DNA of 7,312 bases, from contig DAOVRI010000081.1 of the NCBI GenBank assembly GCA_030628245.1, positions 1-7,312 on the forward strand, given 5' to 3'. The notes under the pieces are model-generated. The model ran no database searches and had not been told where the DNA came from. It saw only the letters and a list, made by a program, of their open reading frames with translations. The DNA is from Dehalococcoidales bacterium. Its GTDB lineage: Bacteria > Chloroflexota > Dehalococcoidia > Dehalococcoidales > RBG-16-60-22. Position 1 is the first letter of the stretch, and the number at the start of each line of letters is the position of its first letter. Positions 5,809-7,312 of this stretch are shown here, one piece after another. Both the position numbers and the translations under genes were made by a program.

Positions 5809-6732
5809 ATGGTCCGTTTCATATTAATCAGGCTGCTTCAATCAGTGGTAGCCCTGGTAGGTATCGCCGTGATGGTATTTGCCATGGTCCGGATTTCCGG
5901 AGACCCTGCCCTGATGCTGGCAACGGCCACCTCCACGGCAGAAGACATCCAGCGGATCCGGGTAAACCTGGGTCTCGATAAGTCAATACCGGAACAGTTC
6001 TGGATTTTTGTAACTGATGTCGTCCAGGGTGACCTGGGTGAATCGCTGTTCAAGAAAAGACCGGTGACCGAGATGATTGGAGCCGCGCTGCCCAATTCAA
6101 TCAGATTGATCCTTCCTTCCTGGGGAGTAGCTATGCTGGGGGCGCTTCTTCTGGGGGTCCTGGGCGCCACCCGGCGCGATACCTTCCTGGACAACGGGGT
6201 GAAGTTTATAGCTATCATGGGACAGGCTTTACCGGGTTTCTGGGTAGCCATCGTGTCTGTCTTTATCTTTTCTGTGACGTGGCAGCTTTTGCCCACCTCC
6301 GGTTTGGGCGGCATTGACCACTATATTTTGCCGGTGGCCGCCTTGGCGTTTTTCCTGCTGCCGGGGATGATGCGTCTGGTCCGTTCCAGCATGCTGGATG
6401 TCCTCGACAGCGAATATATCAAGCTGGCCAGAATCAAGGGACTACCCGAAAGACAGATTATCTGGAAGCATGCCCTGAGGAATGCCCTGATAGCCCCCCT
6501 GACGGTGGCCGGCATATTATTCGCCGGCCTGATTACCGGAGCTGTAGTTATCGAGACCGTTTTCAGCTGGCCGGGTATCGGCTGGATCCTGGTAGAGGGG
6601 GTGATGGCACGCGATTTCCCCCTGGTACAGGCCATTATCCTGCTGGTGGCAGTTGCGGTGCTGGGGATTAACCTGCTTGTGGACATCCTGTACGCCTATA
6701 TCGACCCTCAGATAAGATTACAGAAGACGTAA
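5809..6732 (+). CDS. ABC transporter permease, DppB/OppB type
   Basis: The 307-residue membrane protein starts at ATG 5809, 8 nt after GAGGGA. Its length is normal for the family. Hydrophobic segments lie near residues 7-28, 97-119, 131-155, 171-190, 227-252 and 272-295, giving the usual six membrane spans. The region between spans 1 and 2 holds the family's NLGLDKSIPEQFW (53-65) and GDLGESLF (74-81) blocks. The cytoplasmic EAA loop is at about 202-222 (EYIKLARIKGL, then KHALRNAL), with the invariant Gly at 211, and would dock on the ATPase subunit. It forms a heterodimeric channel with the product of the next gene, 12 bp downstream, and receives substrate from the family 5 lipoprotein. Substrate class (peptide, nickel, other) cannot be decided from the permease. 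Confidence 0.93.
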   Translation: MVRFILIRLLQSVVALVGIAVMVFAMVRISGDPALMLATATSTAEDIQRIRVNLGLDKSIPEQFWIFVTDVVQGDLGESLFKKRPVTEMIGAALPNSIRLILPSWGVAMLGALLLGVLGATRRDTFLDNGVKFIAIMGQALPGFWVAIVSVFIFSVTWQLLPTSGLGGIDHYILPVAALAFFLLPGMMRLVRSSMLDVLDSEYIKLARIKGLPERQIIWKHALRNALIAPLTVAGILFAGLITGAVVIETVFSWPGIGWILVEGVMARDFPLVQAIILLVAVAVLGINLLVDILYAYIDPQIRLQKT

Positions 6733-6744
6733 AAAGAGGTGCAG

Positions 6745-7312
6745 ATGCAAGAGAAGGATTCGGATTCCGAAATCACGGCTAGACCTGTTGCCAGGGGTCT
6801 TTCTCGACGAGCGCGGATAGTTAAGAAGTTAACCTTCATTATCCCGGTAACTATATTGTCGCTTATGGTTCTTATAGCGATTTTTGCCGACCTGGCATGG
6901 CTTGGCTTTCCCGATGTCCGTCTGGCGCCTTATGACCCTGTTAAGATATCGTTGCCGGATAGGCTTATGCCGCCATTCTGGGCTGAAGAGGGCAGTACGG
7001 CCCATTTACTGGGAACGGATAAAATGGGTCGGGATATCCTGAGCCGCCTGATATTCGGCGCCCGGATTTCTATCAGCGTCTCGCTGCTGGTTATATTAAT
7101 TACCAGCAGCATCGGAACGATGCTGGGGATAATAGGAGGCTACCTGGGAGGGCGTACCGAAGACTTCTTGATGAGGATAACCGATATAAGCATGGCCTTT
7201 CCCCCAATACTGATAGCCATGCTCCTGGTCGTTAGCATGGGGCCCTCTTTTACCACTGTGGTGCTGGCCATATCACTGCTCGGTTGGGCTCCCTATGCCC
7301 GCCTGATACGGG
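6745..7312 (+). CDS. ABC transporter permease, DppC/OppC type (partial, C-terminus off the right edge)
   Basis: An open frame of 189 codons plus one base runs from ATG 6745 to the right edge. AGAGGTG just upstream (6735-6741) serves as ribosome-binding site, and the 12-bp gap to the preceding permease indicates one transcript. Residues 1-28 are polar and end in a basic stretch; the first membrane span is about 29-53. The family signature follows at 88-113 (LLGTDKMGRDILSRL, then FGARISISVSL), then spans at about 112-132 and 154-180. The GGYLGGRTEDFLMRITD segment (131-147) is typical of OppC/DppC. The window cuts at YARLIR, just before the EAA loop that contacts the ATPase, so about 100 residues are missing. 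It pairs with the upstream DppB/OppB-type permease. Confidence 0.92.
   Translation, partial: MQEKDSDSEITARPVARGLSRRARIVKKLTFIIPVTILSLMVLIAIFADLAWLGFPDVRLAPYDPVKISLPDRLMPPFWAEEGSTAHLLGTDKMGRDILSRLIFGARISISVSLLVILITSSIGTMLGIIGGYLGGRTEDFLMRITDISMAFPPILIAMLLVVSMGPSFTTVVLAISLLGWAPYARLIR

Overview
The window reads as ordinary bacterial chromosome with moderate GC genes and AT-rich spacers. It holds six protein genes and no RNA genes, insertion sequences or CRISPR. Several features recall anaerobic Chloroflexota of the Dehalococcoidia type: an FAD-binding fumarate reductase-like flavoprotein, a URO-D-family methyltransferase-like protein, a tandem cupin, and a peptide-type ABC importer whose binding lipoprotein carries a long Pro-Ala linker behind its lipid anchor. 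That placement is inference from gene content and style; no phylogenetic marker is present.

Layout. Positions 1-861 (minus strand) carry the N-terminal 287 codons of the flavoprotein, which runs off the left edge. A 268-bp divergent spacer (862-1129) separates it from the plus-strand URO-D-family gene (1130-2377). A 281-bp spacer with an extended -10 promoter leads to a double-cupin gene (2659-3606). A 248-bp spacer with a near-consensus sigma-70 promoter and several dyads leads to the lipoprotein gene (3855-5516). Behind it lie a strong 12-bp stem-loop, two smaller hairpins and a second possible promoter. Then come the two permease genes (5809-6732 and 6745 to the right edge), separated by only 12 bp. 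The ATPase genes would be expected beyond the right edge.

How they may work together. The lipoprotein and two permeases form an Opp/Dpp-type importer for a peptide or another small solute. The flavoprotein, URO-D-like protein and cupin look like cytoplasmic catabolic or redox enzymes; a pathway that takes up a small organic compound and processes it is plausible, but the substrate cannot be read from the sequence. The most interesting points are the URO-D-like protein that appears to lack the usual zinc ligands, the full-length internal duplication of the cupin with both metal sites kept, and the structured control regions on both sides of the lipoprotein gene. I see no clear evidence of a wholly new system.
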